From contig ML210420.1 in assembly GCA_004369085.1 (NCBI GenBank), positions 1 through 31,364 of the forward strand: a DNA stretch of 31,364 nt, read 5' to 3'. Positions 10,869-21,800 of this stretch are shown here, one piece after another. Each line of letters opens with the position of its first letter. The first letter of the stretch is position 1. Source of the DNA: Coprinopsis marcescibilis. Lineage: Eukaryota > Basidiomycota > Agaricomycetes > Agaricales > Psathyrellaceae. Under the pieces are notes generated by a model. It was not told the DNA's origin, made no database searches, and was given only the letters and a program-made list of their open reading frames with translations. Position numbers and translations under genes: made by a program.

Positions 10869-11131
10869 TTAGCTAGCACTGGAGAAGGCCCGCTTGATAT
10901 GTTTGCCCTGGGCAAGAACGTCGAGAAGCTGGAAGAAGTCAAGAACGGGAAGATTGGGGCTGTAGGACTTGGTTCTGCCCCAAGTCTTGAATGTGGACCA
11001 ATTATGGGTGGCGAAAGGATTGATCTGTTCCTTCAAAGGTTAAACAGGGGGTAGTTGCCTGTTGTTGCTAAAGTGGGCATGTACGTCATCTCCTTCGTTG
11101 CGGATTGATGATTGCTGGTTCAAAGAGCACC
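10869..11131 (-). pseudogene. Orphan coding segment: 3' exons of an unidentified gene or a gene remnant
   Basis: The exon 11030-10869 reads EQINPFATHNWSTFKTWG and on through VLDFFQLLDVLAQGKHIKRA to a TAA stop. Its codon use is strongly coding-like (only about 4 of 53 codons end in A). A clean 54-nt intron (11084-11031, GTACAT...TTGAAG) connects it in frame to an upstream exon 11131-11085 (LNQQSSIRNEGDD). Further upstream the frame might continue through a short intron into 11174-11233 (a hydrophobic CEIIIAFWRIFS stretch), but I find no start codon or full 5' half before the chitin deacetylase promoter. I do not recognise the protein. It is either a small gene whose first exons I missed or the surviving 3' end of a broken gene. 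The pseudogene label is provisional. Confidence 0.4.
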
Positions 11132-11684
11132 CTCAGGGTGTAACTGCACTGTACCTATCTCTCTTACGTTCACGGCTGAATATTCTCCAGAAGGCAATGA
11201 TAATCTCGCAGGCTCCCCTTGCTCCAATCCACCTCAAAGCTCAAAATGGAAGCACTCTGATGCCTGATTAAGCGTTTAGCGTTGTCACACAGACATCCCC
11301 TGAGCCTTGGAGTGAGCGGAATTACCGAAGTCTGGATGTAATGTTTCAGGTTACGCGCGGACCGATTGCGGTCAAGTGACAAGTGTACGCTCCCTCCATC
11401 GCAGGGCCGCCGTAGCACGCCGGGCAGCATGTGCCTAATACGAACACTCGACCTTCCCATCGCAGTACTATCAGCCCCAGATCACTAAGCAACGCCCACG
11501 GCATCGACCAATCCTGTTCATGAAACGTGGGGAAGAACGTGGGGATCAGGAGCTACTTATGCTTCGGCGGATGAGCCTCGGGAACACTAACCCCAGAATA
11601 TACCACGCGACTGAGCGTCGATCATGATGGTGCACCTTTCCTTGGTGCAAGACGGTCAAAATTCGGCAATTGAGTCCTCGACAT

Positions 11685-11692
11685 GATAAAAG
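11685..11692 (+). promoter_or_regulatory. TATA-like box of the chitin deacetylase gene
   Basis: GATAAAAG lies 74 bases before the ATG at 11766, followed by a pyrimidine-rich leader. Its position suits a fungal TATA element, but the sequence match is imperfect. Confidence 0.35.
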
Positions 11693-11765
11693 CCGTACCA
11701 CGGCAGAACACACCAACTTTTTCAAGCTTTGTTCTCCCTCTATCGATCGACCCAACCTACTCCTG

Positions 11766-12930
11766 ATGAAGGTCCTTTCAACTTCATTTGTGGCTCTGGC
11801 CATCGCTGCTGTGGCGAACGCACAGTCTGGACCATACGGTGAGCGGCATCGTCTATGAGTTTGGGGGATGTTGGGTTTACCTGGCGACCTTTTTCCGATG
11901 CTAGCTCAGTGTGGTGGATCCGGATGGACGGGGTCGACGAGCTGTGTGTCCGGATATTTCTGCAGTGTTCTCAACGATTGGTACCACCAGTGCCTGCCTG
12001 GACAGGCGACCCCAACCCTCCCCCCGCCTGTGCAGTCCTCCACCTCGCTTCCCCCTACCATTCCCTCGTCGACCACCTTGGCCCCCCTTCCGCAGCCTAG
12101 TGTCAATGGCACTGAGTTGATCTTTGGAAATCTGTATACCGGTTGCACCGTCGCCGGCACCATCGCCATCACCTTTGACGACGGACCGTTCACGTGGACC
12201 TCTGCCCTCATCGACTCTTTGAACACGGCCAAAGTCAAGGCTACGTTCTTCGTCGTCGGAAGAATGTATGGCTGCATCTACCAGTATGCCGACGTTATCA
12301 AGAAGTACGTTTCGTTGTATAAGTATATAGCGTCCTTGGGATTTTGAGCTGACTGCGATGTGCTTTGGTTGTTGTTAGGGCGTATGATAGTGGACATCAG
12401 ATTGCTTCCCATACTTGGTCGCACGCCAACCTTTCTGGAGCCAACTCTGGGACTATCAACACGGAGATCACCAGACTTGAAACTGCGCTCAAGAAGATTC
12501 TGGGTATCAGGCCCAAATGGCTGCGCCCTCCCTATGGCGGCACTAGCGCATCCATGCTGAGCAATATGAGGACGCTGCGATACAAGGTCGTCACCTGGAA
12601 TTTGGACACTGAGGACTGGAACAGTAAGCACTTCCTTTTCCCCAGAGTAATCGTTTTTAACAAAGGATTGTGCTTTTAGACCTTAGCGTGCAGAGCTCGC
12701 AGGCCAAGTTCAATGCATTAAACAACAACAGGGATCCCAAGATCATCCCTCTCGCTCATGATGCTCTCCAATCCACCGCTCAACAGTTGGGTCCTTGGAT
12801 TGCCAACTGGGCTAACCAGCGTGGACTCAAGGCCGTCACTCTCTCTGAATGTATGGGCGAGCCTATCCCTGGAGGCCAGTACGATATTGTCGGCCAGCCC
12901 GAGCCTCGTGATGGTACCTGGACCTGCTAG
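11766..12930 (+). CDS. Secreted chitin deacetylase (CE4) with N-terminal CBM1
   Basis: Four exons: 11766-11838, 11905-12304, 12379-12623, 12680-12930; 322 residues. The signal peptide is residues 1-19 (ending AVANA before QSGPY). A CBM1 follows at ~22-57: [13 protein letters not shown], then YFC and YHQCL, with the four family cysteines and aromatic residues. A Ser/Thr/Pro linker leads to a polysaccharide deacetylase domain with all CE4 signatures: TFDDGP, HTWSH, RPPYGG, DTEDW and IIPLAHD (catalytic Asp, metal-binding Asp/His, base and acid sites). By family it removes acetyl groups from chitin to give chitosan in the cell wall; the CBM1 would target crystalline polysaccharide. The Cys-containing tail ends GTWTC and I see no GPI signal, so it is probably soluble and secreted. 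Intron 1 interrupts the CBM1 just before its first Cys. Confidence 0.93.
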
Positions 12931-13173
12931 TGAAAAATTCCCGACTTGTGCTTGTGTGTATGTATGTATGTACGAAGGAGATTGTAATATATATACCCCC
13001 TGCGAATGTGGCGGAAATTCGGAATCCAACAGGACGCAAGGCTTTTTAGTAAGCACGAGAGTCTGAATACTTAGCGCGTGTTGAATCGTACGTACTAAGT
13101 ATATTGTACACATGAACTACAATACATTTACTCGTATTTCCGTCTGAAATCCATAGAATCTGGATAGAATTTT

Positions 13174-14922
13174 TCATATTGCCCAGCCAGATTTTGCCTG
13201 GGAGATGTCCTCGTCTGATGGAGGCTTGCTGAAGTGAAGATTCCCATCCCGCACGCTGCCCATCCCAATGTCTCGTAAAACAATCGAGTCTGTATCTGTA
13301 TCTTTGGGGTCTGCTTCCGAAGAGTGCTCCATGACATCCTCGAACTGGGGTCGTATCCTGAACGCATCGGCACGACTTCGATCGGTCGAGACGTTGGCCT
13401 GTCGGGACGCCCTGGACGCTACGCTTACTTTGCGTTCGTGTGCGGCGCCCTGTTGGCTCGCGGTTGAGTCTGGGATAAATTCTGAGCCGAAGAATGAGGA
13501 CCGCATTGGGTTTTCGAAGTTTAGGCTCCCGTCGTTCCGGGCTTGGTGGGTCCGCAACGTGATCAATACGAACACGATTCCTTCAACATACCGTCAGTAT
13601 CTACTATCGCACGCTCGGCCTTGGCTGGAGCCTGGAGGACTCTGCAGCAGCGAGCGTCGAGAGGAGCCACTCACCGATGCTCGGCGTCAGGGTCCCGAGA
13701 ACCACGATCTGCCCCGCCATATCACCCGCGAAGTAGAGGATGACGAGAAGCGCCAGCTGCACTGTGTATATCGCGGCGCTCTCGACGATGATCCGCAGGA
13801 TTGTGATCAAGTTGGGCCCGGAGCCTACTGCATGGAAGTTGATGCCTGCTCGCTCCGACATCCAATGCCGCTGCCATATTTTGAACGCTAGAAGCCCGGT
13901 AGTTGCGGTGTTCCCGGCGAGGTGCAGGGGGAAGATGAGGTCGAAGAAGGGGTGGTGGATCTTGTTGAAGTCGATTTTGTCTGGCTGGAAGAACCAGGCT
14001 AGGATCACGCTGCCGTTTGCTGTGTGTACCAATTAGCTTGCGTATTCGCTCGCTTTTATGTGTGGTATGTGGGGTGGGGTTGAGGAAGGGGGAATTATAA
14101 GGCAACGCACCGATGCTGAGCATTAGGAAGATGATGGGGACTACGATCACTTGCCAGCGTTTTCCCCAGACGAGGTATGTTCGGAATATCTAATTTGAGA
14201 GTTGGTGTTAGCGCGAAGAGGTTGGTTCGGAGGGAGAGCACTGGGAACGTACGACTAGGATGTCTGCGTGCCAGATGAGGAGGTCGATGCATACTGCGCG
14301 GATCTGCTCTCCGGGTGTGTGTAGCAGTCCGGCGAGCACCAGCGATGGCGACACAGAAGGATCTGGGTTCATAGCGAATGCTAAGAGGATGGACCGGATG
14401 TGGGAGACTGGGTACAGCCGAGTTCGTGAGTTGTTGTTGGCGAAGGGGTCCAGGTGCACCGAGAATTGAAAAGAGACATACACAGGTGGATGGAGATAAG
14501 GGTGAAGACGGTGAACATTGAGTAGAAGAACACCTGCCAATTATGAGCTGTCTGTGATGTGGGCTACCGACAGAAAGCAGAACGCACCTTCCGCGACCAC
14601 TGATTTATCTTCTCCTTGTACATTATCCTCGTCGCGGTGACTAGCAGAACGACGTACATCCCTTAGCAACCACATATCAGGTCAGTTTTGCAGAAGTAGA
14701 ATGGCTAGGTTGGGTGGACATGCCGTAGATGAATCCCTGCGAACGAAGGCAGACGACGTCAGTCTACCTTCACCGAGCGCTAATTATAGCGAACAGAGGA
14801 CGTTCACTCACCTCAAGCCAAAACGAAATTATGGTGCAGACGGCCGTTCTTGATTCACTTCCATTTGAGTCAAGGCCGTCGCCGCTCGCCACAATTCCTG
14901 TATCGCTGGAGTTACTGGCCAT
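13174..14922 (-). CDS. Seven-transmembrane protein, family copy B
   Basis: Eight exons: 14922-14812, 14736-14724, 14661-14588, 14533-14482, 14407-14253, 14189-14111, 14019-13675, 13580-13174; 411 residues. The N-terminus is longer and Ser/Gly-rich (MASNSSDTGIVASGDGLDSN). The 13-nt exon 2 (GGATTCATCTACG) is present here too, but its intron starts with GC (GCATGT), a GC-AG intron; the GT two bases further on would break the frame. Family motifs are YLVWGKRWQVIVVP, AGNTATTGLLAFKIW, LRIIVESAAIY and GIVFVLITLRTHQAR. The cytoplasmic tail is the longest of the three copies (~125 residues, rich in Ser/Arg). Exons 4 (52 nt) and 6 (79 nt) are identical in length to copy A. Function unknown; membrane location predicted from seven hydrophobic stretches. 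Confidence 0.86.
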
Positions 14923-17207
14923 CTTTGATGATTGGGAGCGTCACCGCTGTTCAGTTCGGACGCGCCGCGTAGTGGAGATGTTCACTTCGTGAGCCAATTC
15001 AGAACGAGAAAGTGGCCGAACGGAAACAGAAGCAAGCTGATGAGCGTGGTGGTTAATCTGAAGGATCGTCCAGAGCCTAGAACCGCCCCCACTAATCGAG
15101 CACGCGGCAGGTTTTGAGAGCACAGTCGGAGGGAGGGGATAGTGGCAACCAATAGACTATCCGCACGAGCCTCGTGCTAAAAGCATTTAGCGCGAGCGTG
15201 ATGGAGGTAGTATCTCACCCTGCTACTGACTCCCCTGTGAGTAAAATGTGTATGGATATGAAACTGTAAACCCTCGCCCTCACGTACAGGGCTGATCGGG
15301 GAGCTGCGCATTCCCTGCTTTCCCTGAGGACCTGACCTGTGTTGGTCTGAGAGCTACCGTTGATTCGGATTAGGTATGTCACTCTGAAAGCGTCAAGGAC
15401 GGGGCTTATGGGGTTCAAGCCCCGTGTCCCCAAGCTATCGCTTGGGTGCTAGCATGCTTATGTACTTACGTGTGAGCGTTTAACGTCACCACGAGCTCTT
15501 TTCAGGCACGTCCCGAATTTTTCGGCAGGCCATACACTCGCTCGCTTGGCTTCTCCTCATTGAATTGCGCACGTTCGGTAAGACCTCAAGTGACCGCTAA
15601 ACCTATCCGCAAACAGGCTGCACGTTTCCGCCACTTGGAATGTTGCTCTCGCTTTGGGAGCCCACGAGACTCTGTGACAGCACACGGGATACCCTAGTCC
15701 AGTGAAATGGCAACAGGGAACAGATTTAGAAAACCTTTTTAGCAGGACGTAAATCGAAGCTCTGGAGATGGCTGGCTGTGCATGCTTAAAATACGATCCT
15801 GAGAGTGTGATAAACCTGGGACATATACTGCTATTGCATGGGAGAGAAAGGACATCAAGCTATTCCCGATTCCGATTTCTCGGAGGAGCGCACACCGAGA
15901 CGCCCAGGGGGCTTTCAGTCATTAGGTACCTTTGGATTCTCGGTGGCGTACGTCTGTCTACCTTAGGACCAGTCATTTTCATTTTTATCTGCCGTTGAGC
16001 AAATCCAGAGAGATGAGCAAAGCGTCAATGTTCTTATCAGAACAATGACGTCAAAACATGTTACTTGCCTGCCTGGCAGTTCCAACAATGATACGACAGG
16101 TTAAAGCCGCCGGTTCGGATAACTTGATGCAAAGGTCTTGAGAAGCATTTCTGAACAGCTGATATGTCTATAATCAAAGGAGATGTCATGGCATTGGTCG
16201 ACCCTGGATAGAAAGTGCGTCAGTATCGAGTCGCCAGTGATGTTTGTGCTAGTGAAGGCAGCAACCTGACAAGACCCAGCACTCACCCGCAGTGAGCAAA
16301 TGATTGTAATCCGTGCTCGATCAGCGCTACCCCGCAGAACTATAGCAACTCGGCCCATGGCACCGACGGAGTTCATTTTTGTTTGAGCTGAACTGCATCA
16401 GCGAACATCAAATAGTCGCTGCCTCTGCAATAAGCGCCGTAGTAACTAGTTTTACGGTTCGTACCCAGAGTGACGAGTGACTGGTCATGAGACCTTGTAT
16501 TCTGAAACATCCACATGGTGGACCGCCAGAATAGTAGAAGAAGTAATGTCTCTACAAGCTAATGTTAGTACATCAAAGACTACTCGTCTTATATCATTTT
16601 TAAATATCTAATCTAGTATGTATTTGATGCCCAAGAAGAAGTGAAAACAGAGAGTCGTCTGATTCCAAAAGACCGTGTCCGTGACCTTGCCTCGGGAAAG
16701 GCTCGGTGTTTATTCACGCTCGTATACAATGCTCTATGTAATAGTAATGCCTTGGAGCCATGCGGTGGCTTGATTAGTCGTCTACCACTTGAAATCAACT
16801 GTTATTCAGGTGCAAGTCAGTGGAAGAGAGAAGATGGTAGAACTTGGAGGACAGCACGTGAAATGGAGCGGGGTGAGCTATTTTTGAACCTGTGGCTATG
16901 CTCCTGACTTCTTGGCAGAAAGGAGGAATTCGAACATCAGCGACCTCCTGTGCTCTTCGCAATTGTTTCGTACACACCAGCAGCGCCGGCAGTCAAGCGC
17001 CCGGTCGTTCATTCAACTCGAATAGACAGGAGGACGCAGCCGGCAATTAGTGCTGTCCAAGGTCCCCGTACCCCAGAATCGTAAGCCAAGTGCGGAGGAG
17101 GGGTAATCCTGGCATGTGATTTCTGCTAACGTACCCGGTGCGCGGCTTTAAAATCAGTCTCTTTCTCGATCCTCGACGACATTCTTCCTCTCTTCCACCT
17201 CGTCGAC
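14923..17207. other. 2.3-kb stretch without a supported gene
   Basis: Lies between the copy B start and the thiolase start. Open frames are short and lack motifs. A minus-strand frame at 16101-16376 begins with a good ATG context, but its apparent intron leads to an early stop. A GGGGCTT/AAGCCCC hairpin sits at 15401-15423. The last ~80 bases are the pyrimidine-rich leader of the thiolase gene. Confidence 0.4.
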
Positions 17208-18618
17208 ATGTCTACCCAAGCCTCCACTTCTTCAGCTAAGGCTCGCCTTCTCCAAAAGAACGACGACGATGTCGTTATCGTCGCCGCTGTCCGTTCTGCC
17301 ATCACCAAGGTCTGCCATTCCACGCGCCATTCTCCTAGATCCGAGTCTGACTGTTTCTCCGGTTCGTAGGGCAGGAAGGGCGGTTTCAAAGACACCAGGC
17401 CCGAGCTTATCCTCTCGCACGTCCTGAGGGCTGTCTACACCAAGGTCTCACTCGACCCCAAGCTCATTGAAGACATCTCAGTCGGCAATGTTCTCCCCCC
17501 TGGCGGTGGTGCCAGCGCTGCTCGTATGGCCGCCTTGCACGCCGGTATCCCTGTCGAAACCGCCATCAACACCGTCAACCGACAGTGCTCCTCCGGCTTG
17601 ACTGCTATTGCCCAAATTGCCAACGAAATCAAGGCTGGCCAAATCGACATTGGTATTGGTGAGTTTCCTTCTGCAAACCCGTTCCCTGGTTCGTGTAGTC
17701 TAACTGGGGCTTTACAGGTGCCGGTGTCGAGTCTATGACCAATGGTTTCGGAGCAGGTGCTGTTGCGCAGATCGCTGACGAGGTACTAGAGAACGAGGAT
17801 GCCGCCGACTGCCAGCTTCCCATGGGTATCACCTCCGAGAACGTCGCCGCCGACTACAAGATCAGCCGTGAAGTCCAGGACGCCTTTGCCGCTGCCTCAT
17901 TCGCTAAGGCTGCCAAGGCCTTGAAGGATGGTAAATTCAAGGATGAAATCGTCCCGATCAAGGCTCAATGGATCGACCCCAAGACCGAGGAGGTGCGCGA
18001 GATTGTTGTTGACCACGACGATGGTATTCGTGAGGGTGTCACCAAGGAGAGCCTTGCCAAGTTGAAGCCTGCTTTCAAGAAGGACGGCACAACCCATGCT
18101 GGTGCGTTTGAACCTCCTGCTTTCTGCCTAGCTGACTTGCTGACGCGTTCGTGTTTGTCCCTTTAGGCAACGCCTCCCAGGTTTCCGATGGTGCCGCCGC
18201 CGTTCTCCTCACCCGTCGCTCCGTCGCCAAGCGTCTCGGTCTCCCCATCGTCGGCAAGTACATCACCAGCTCTGTTGTTGGTGTTCCCCCTCGCATTATG
18301 GGTGTCGGCCCTGCCTACGCCATCCCCCGCGCCCTCCAGGTCGCCGGTATCACCCAAGCTGATGTTGATTTCTTTGAGATCAACGAGGCCTTCGCTTCGC
18401 AGGCCATCATGTCCGTCGACCACCTCAAGATCCCCTACGAAAAAGTCAACATCAACGGTGGAGCCATCGCCATCGGCCATCCTCTCGGCGCAACTGGTGC
18501 CCGCCAGGTCGCTACCGCTCTCAGCGTGGCCAAGCAGACTGGTGGACGGGTGTTTGTTACCTCCATGTGTATCGGCTCGGGTATGGGTATGGCCGCTGTG
18601 TTTGTTAGCGAGCACTAG
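17208..18618 (+). CDS. 3-ketoacyl-CoA thiolase (acetyl-CoA C-acyltransferase), POT1-like
   Basis: Four exons: 17208-17309, 17370-17658, 17718-18101, 18167-18618; 408 residues. It is closely similar in order and motifs to fungal peroxisomal thiolase POT1/FOX3: VVIVAAVRSAITKG, then the nucleophile NRQCSSGLTA, GVESMT, PMGITSENVAADYKISR, GNASQVSDGAAAVLL, FEINEAFASQA, the His motif GGAIAIGHPLGATGAR and the second catalytic Cys in SMCIGSGMG. By family it cleaves 3-ketoacyl-CoA with CoA to acetyl-CoA and a shortened acyl-CoA, the last step of beta-oxidation. The N-terminal ~20 residues (MSTQASTSSAKARLLQKNDD) lack a recognisable PTS2, and the C-terminus (SEH) is not a PTS1, so the compartment is uncertain. 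Codon use is strongly biased to C, as expected of a well-expressed gene. Confidence 0.93.
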
Positions 18619-18928
18619 GCTGTGCTGGTTGGTTTGATGTCATGCTTTCGACGAGATGTAGAACACTAAATGTATATCCCAGCATTCTTATTCCTTATGT
18701 ACACAATACCGATTAATTCAGATTCCAACATCCCGTCCGGGAGTGGTTTACTTATTTTGGGAGGAAGGTGTGTACAGGAGATGTCATTAAGTGGCAGTGT
18801 AGAGGCAAGGGGGAGGATTGCGACGGTCAGAAACTGGTAAGTATGGTACAATACATATCATATCGTACACGGAGACATCACTGACATGAACAAAACATCA
18901 AGGTGTACATATCCAGACGCGCACATAA
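18619..18928. other. Convergent 3' ends of thiolase and membrane-protein gene
   Basis: About 310 bases shared by two converging transcripts. I see no open frame with support and no clear polyadenylation hexamer that I would place with confidence. Confidence 0.4.
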
Positions 18929-19697
18929 TTAGATGTAACCCTCCGGGGCCCTCGGCGACCCCGTGTACGAGATGGACCTGGCATGATAATACCTTTCCGC
19001 GAACAGCGTTCTCCTAGGACTCGCCCTCGGGATGAGATTGAACTTGCCGAGGGGCGAGTTGACCCTGGGCGAGAACGCGCGCGGGGTCAGCGGGATCGTC
19101 TCGAATTTGGAATGCTCGTCGGAGAATTTTATGGTCGCTGAGGAGAGGCCGAGGCTGTATTGCGGCTCGTAGTTCCCTGCGGGTGCGGGCCGTTGGGGTT
19201 TGGGTACGGGGCCGATGTTGGGGTGGTGCGGGTTGTGGTGCGGGTTGAGGGAGGCGGTGGAGAGGGTTAGTTTGGTGGTTGGGTCGGGTTTGGGGCGGGG
19301 GTGTTTGTATTTGGGTTTGGGGTGTCTTGCGTGGTTTGGGTCTGGGTGGGGAGGTTTGGGTGGTGTGGTTCGGGGTGTGTAGGCGGTTTGGGAGCCTAAG
19401 TGAGAGATGGGTGGTAAGACTATATTGTACTATCCAACGACAGGGGGTGTTGGGTTGGGTTGGGTTGGCGAAATGGTACTCACGGAGACTGCCTTTGCGT
19501 TCATGTGTGTGCTTCTTCTCGAGCATCTCTGGTGCGGTGGTAAATTTGTCTCGCCAAGCGAGGTCTTTGCTGGACCACGACCCTGTCCTGCCCCTCCTCT
19601 TCCAGTAGAGTAGGCCTAGTCCGAGTACGAGACCTAGGATTGCCAGTGTCCCTATGACGGCTCCGACGACGACTCCGGCTTCAGGTACAGGTGGCAT
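18929..19697 (-). CDS. Small single-pass membrane protein with His/Pro/Lys-rich tail
   Basis: Two exons, 19697-19484 and 19395-18929; 226 residues. The protein starts almost directly with a membrane helix (about residues 7-31, AGVVVGAVIGTLAILGLVLG) followed by WKRRGR, so the bulk is cytoplasmic. The tail runs through KDLAWRDKFTTAPEMLEKK, a Pro/His/Lys low-complexity part, and a conserved-looking end (FETIPLTPRAFSPRV and SPRRTLFAERYYHARS). The intron (88 nt) joins GSL to RSQTAYTPRT in frame. The layout resembles the membrane-plus-tail half of the one-pass protein at 2666-3843, without its ectodomain. An upstream exon encoding an ectodomain could exist, but no good candidate was found in 19698-19990. 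No function can be assigned. Confidence 0.72.
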
Positions 19698-21224
19698 TTC
19701 TTCTCTTCTACTCTCTTATAACTCCTTTTTCTAAATGCGGTTGTTTAAGAATTAAGCGGGTGCAGTGGGTGGCAGGTGGTAGACGGAGGTGGTGATAATG
19801 AACCTGCGAGTCGTGGTGCTGGGACGAAAACCGTAACCTCCAAATGAATGTGGGGTGTAAAGAACGACTGAGCCTCGAAGGGCTATACGCGAACAACAGG
19901 CTTCGCGATAAAGATAGGCAAGGGAACTGGGAACAGGCTGGGAAGGAAACGAACACGGGAAGTGTGATGGGGTACCTACGGGAGAGAGTCTATATACATA
20001 CTTAAATCATAAATGAAGTGGTGACACAATCTAGCAATCTAGACATTGGATATGCCGACGAACATCGGACATTCGAATCAGATTGGGGGCGTTGCGTGTT
20101 GGCTTGGTGTGCTTACGCTGATTGATGTGTTTCCGGCGGGGCGTAAGCTGCGAAGGAAGGAGCAGCTTTCAGGCGTCCGTTTGCTAATTTTCAATTGTGG
20201 ATGTAAGGGGTTACTAGGAGAAACAGCAGCAGCAGCGGAATTTGGAACTTGCTATTACTAGGCGCGTGAAACGAACCTGGCGACGACTGTTAGCCACTGA
20301 AACAGGTATTTTAGACCTTGGAAGGTTCAACGAGGAAAATTCCACTTATTAAGTCCTTGCATCATGTTTTGATGGGATTTGGAGATGGCGTCTGTCAAAA
20401 CCCTGGAGGCCGAGCGTATGCGGCGTGGGCGCTCCGAAAGAGTTCTCATCACGACTACTACCAGTGAGCCAACTCGGAGCAAAAGCTGACTTGACACCTG
20501 TTCCTGTTCCGCGACACCGTCAGCTTGCGATCCTTCCGTCCGTCCTGTGCTATGACTACAAGCGCTCATAGTAAGATCAATACGGTGTGCCAGACGTCAA
20601 AGAGTCGGTAGACGACCTTCCGGTTTGTACGACTCAGATATGTGGTGAAGAGTACAGTTCGAACGGGTTTTTGATATCGAAAAACGGTCGATGCATGTTA
20701 GGACCAACTGGTCATCCCATCAGAGTTGAAAGAATGAGAGAAACCTCTGTATCTCGATCGATGCAGTTTGAGGGGAAATGTGGAAGTTCCTCGTGTTCTG
20801 GTGGGAGTGGGGTAGAGAGCTTTCAATGAGTGGATGTAGTCGTTTTTGACGAAGCATGTAGAAGATAATAAGATGCAGCAACTTGGAAGTTGAGCTATCA
20901 AAAGGCGTCAACTTGTTCACTACCTAAAAATAGCTGCGCTCGATACGAAGGCGCCTGATATGTCTCTGAGAGTCATAGTCTCATAAATCTCACCTCGAAG
21001 CCACTATCGAGGGGCTGTGGCCATCAGGAATGGATTCCCAATGACCACGGGTCACGCCGGATCGCTAGCTCCGAGTCACTGCGCCCTTTCTACATAGAAT
21101 GAAACATTTTCACTGCGAAGCACTCAAAGTATGTAGTATTCTATATCTTCAATACATGGGTGAGAGAGCTAATAGTAGGTGCATAAAACGCATAGTGTAC
21201 TACGACGATTGGCGGGGACATGAT
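19698..21224. other. 1.5-kb stretch without a supported gene
   Basis: It includes the upstream region of the small membrane-protein gene (AT-rich near 19990-20040) and the 3' side of CFEM copy 1. Open frames such as 20327-20569 (-) and 20587-20829 (+) show no motifs. Confidence 0.4.
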
Positions 21225-21800
21225 CTAGAGCGCAAGGGCAACGATTCCGGCAACTGCGGTGAGAGGAACCCATGCAACACCATTGATGCTAGAAGCGGCA
21301 TTGCGCTTGGGGACTGCGGTCTGGGTAGAGATCCCGGTGAAAGTGCGGGGAGCACCTGTGGTACCGGTCCCAGTGACTCCGGCCTCTACAGGATGCGATA
21401 ATGACAGTAAGCGATCTACAGTCTTGACTCTGGAGGGACGAGGAAGGTGACGTACCTTCGCATACCACCTCTGCGACGACTTCGGTACCCAAGCTGGCTT
21501 CCTCGGACACCTTGCAGTTAGATTTCAGGCATCCGCCAAGGTCGAGAGAGAATTGGGCGTGGCGGCAGACGCATAATTGGTCAGCAGCACTATGTAATTC
21601 AGAAAGTGAAGGGTTGGTCAATGATCAGTTGCAGGACTATCAGCACAAGGTTGGGAGACTTACTCTGTGCAGTTGACTGCTAAGGCAGACGCTACCAGGC
21701 AGTCTCTGTGGCAAGGAGAAAGATCGTTGATCGTAGGGTATTTAGAGGCGACCAAGCCGGCACTGGCAATGGCAAAAAGGGCAACACTGATTGAGCGCAT
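21225..21800 (-). CDS. CFEM-domain GPI-anchored protein, copy 1
   Basis: Three exons: 21800-21664, 21589-21456, 21385-21225; 143 residues. The signal peptide is ~1-19 (MRSISVALFAIASAGLVAS). The CFEM domain has eight cysteines at 30, 34, 44, 52, 54, 66, 71 and 89, the family spacing, with Asp49 three residues before C52 at the position of the heme-ligating Asp known from Candida Csa2/Rbt5-type proteins. A Thr/Gly-rich stretch with TGAPRTFTGISTQT and VPKRN follows, and the C-terminus is hydrophobic (LTAVAGIVALAL), as in a GPI signal. Expected location is the outer membrane or wall; some CFEM proteins bind heme, others act in host interaction, and the sequence does not decide between these. A tandem paralog lies upstream at 22728-23297 on the same strand. 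Confidence 0.9.

Noticed and set aside
15401..15423. GGGGCTT...AAGCCCC hairpin around GGGTTCAAGC, resembling a tRNA T-arm
   Set aside because: It does not fit a 5-bp T-stem with a 7-nt loop, and no acceptor, D or anticodon arm can be placed. Treated as a simple hairpin.
16101..16376. Minus-strand frame with a good ATG context and an apparent GTGAGT...ATCCAG intron
   Set aside because: Splicing at those sites shifts the frame to a stop after about four more codons, and the unspliced frame has no motif. Not enough for a gene call.
18163..18615. 150-codon open frame on the - strand
   Set aside because: Antisense to the last thiolase exon; it arises from the strong third-position bias of that exon.
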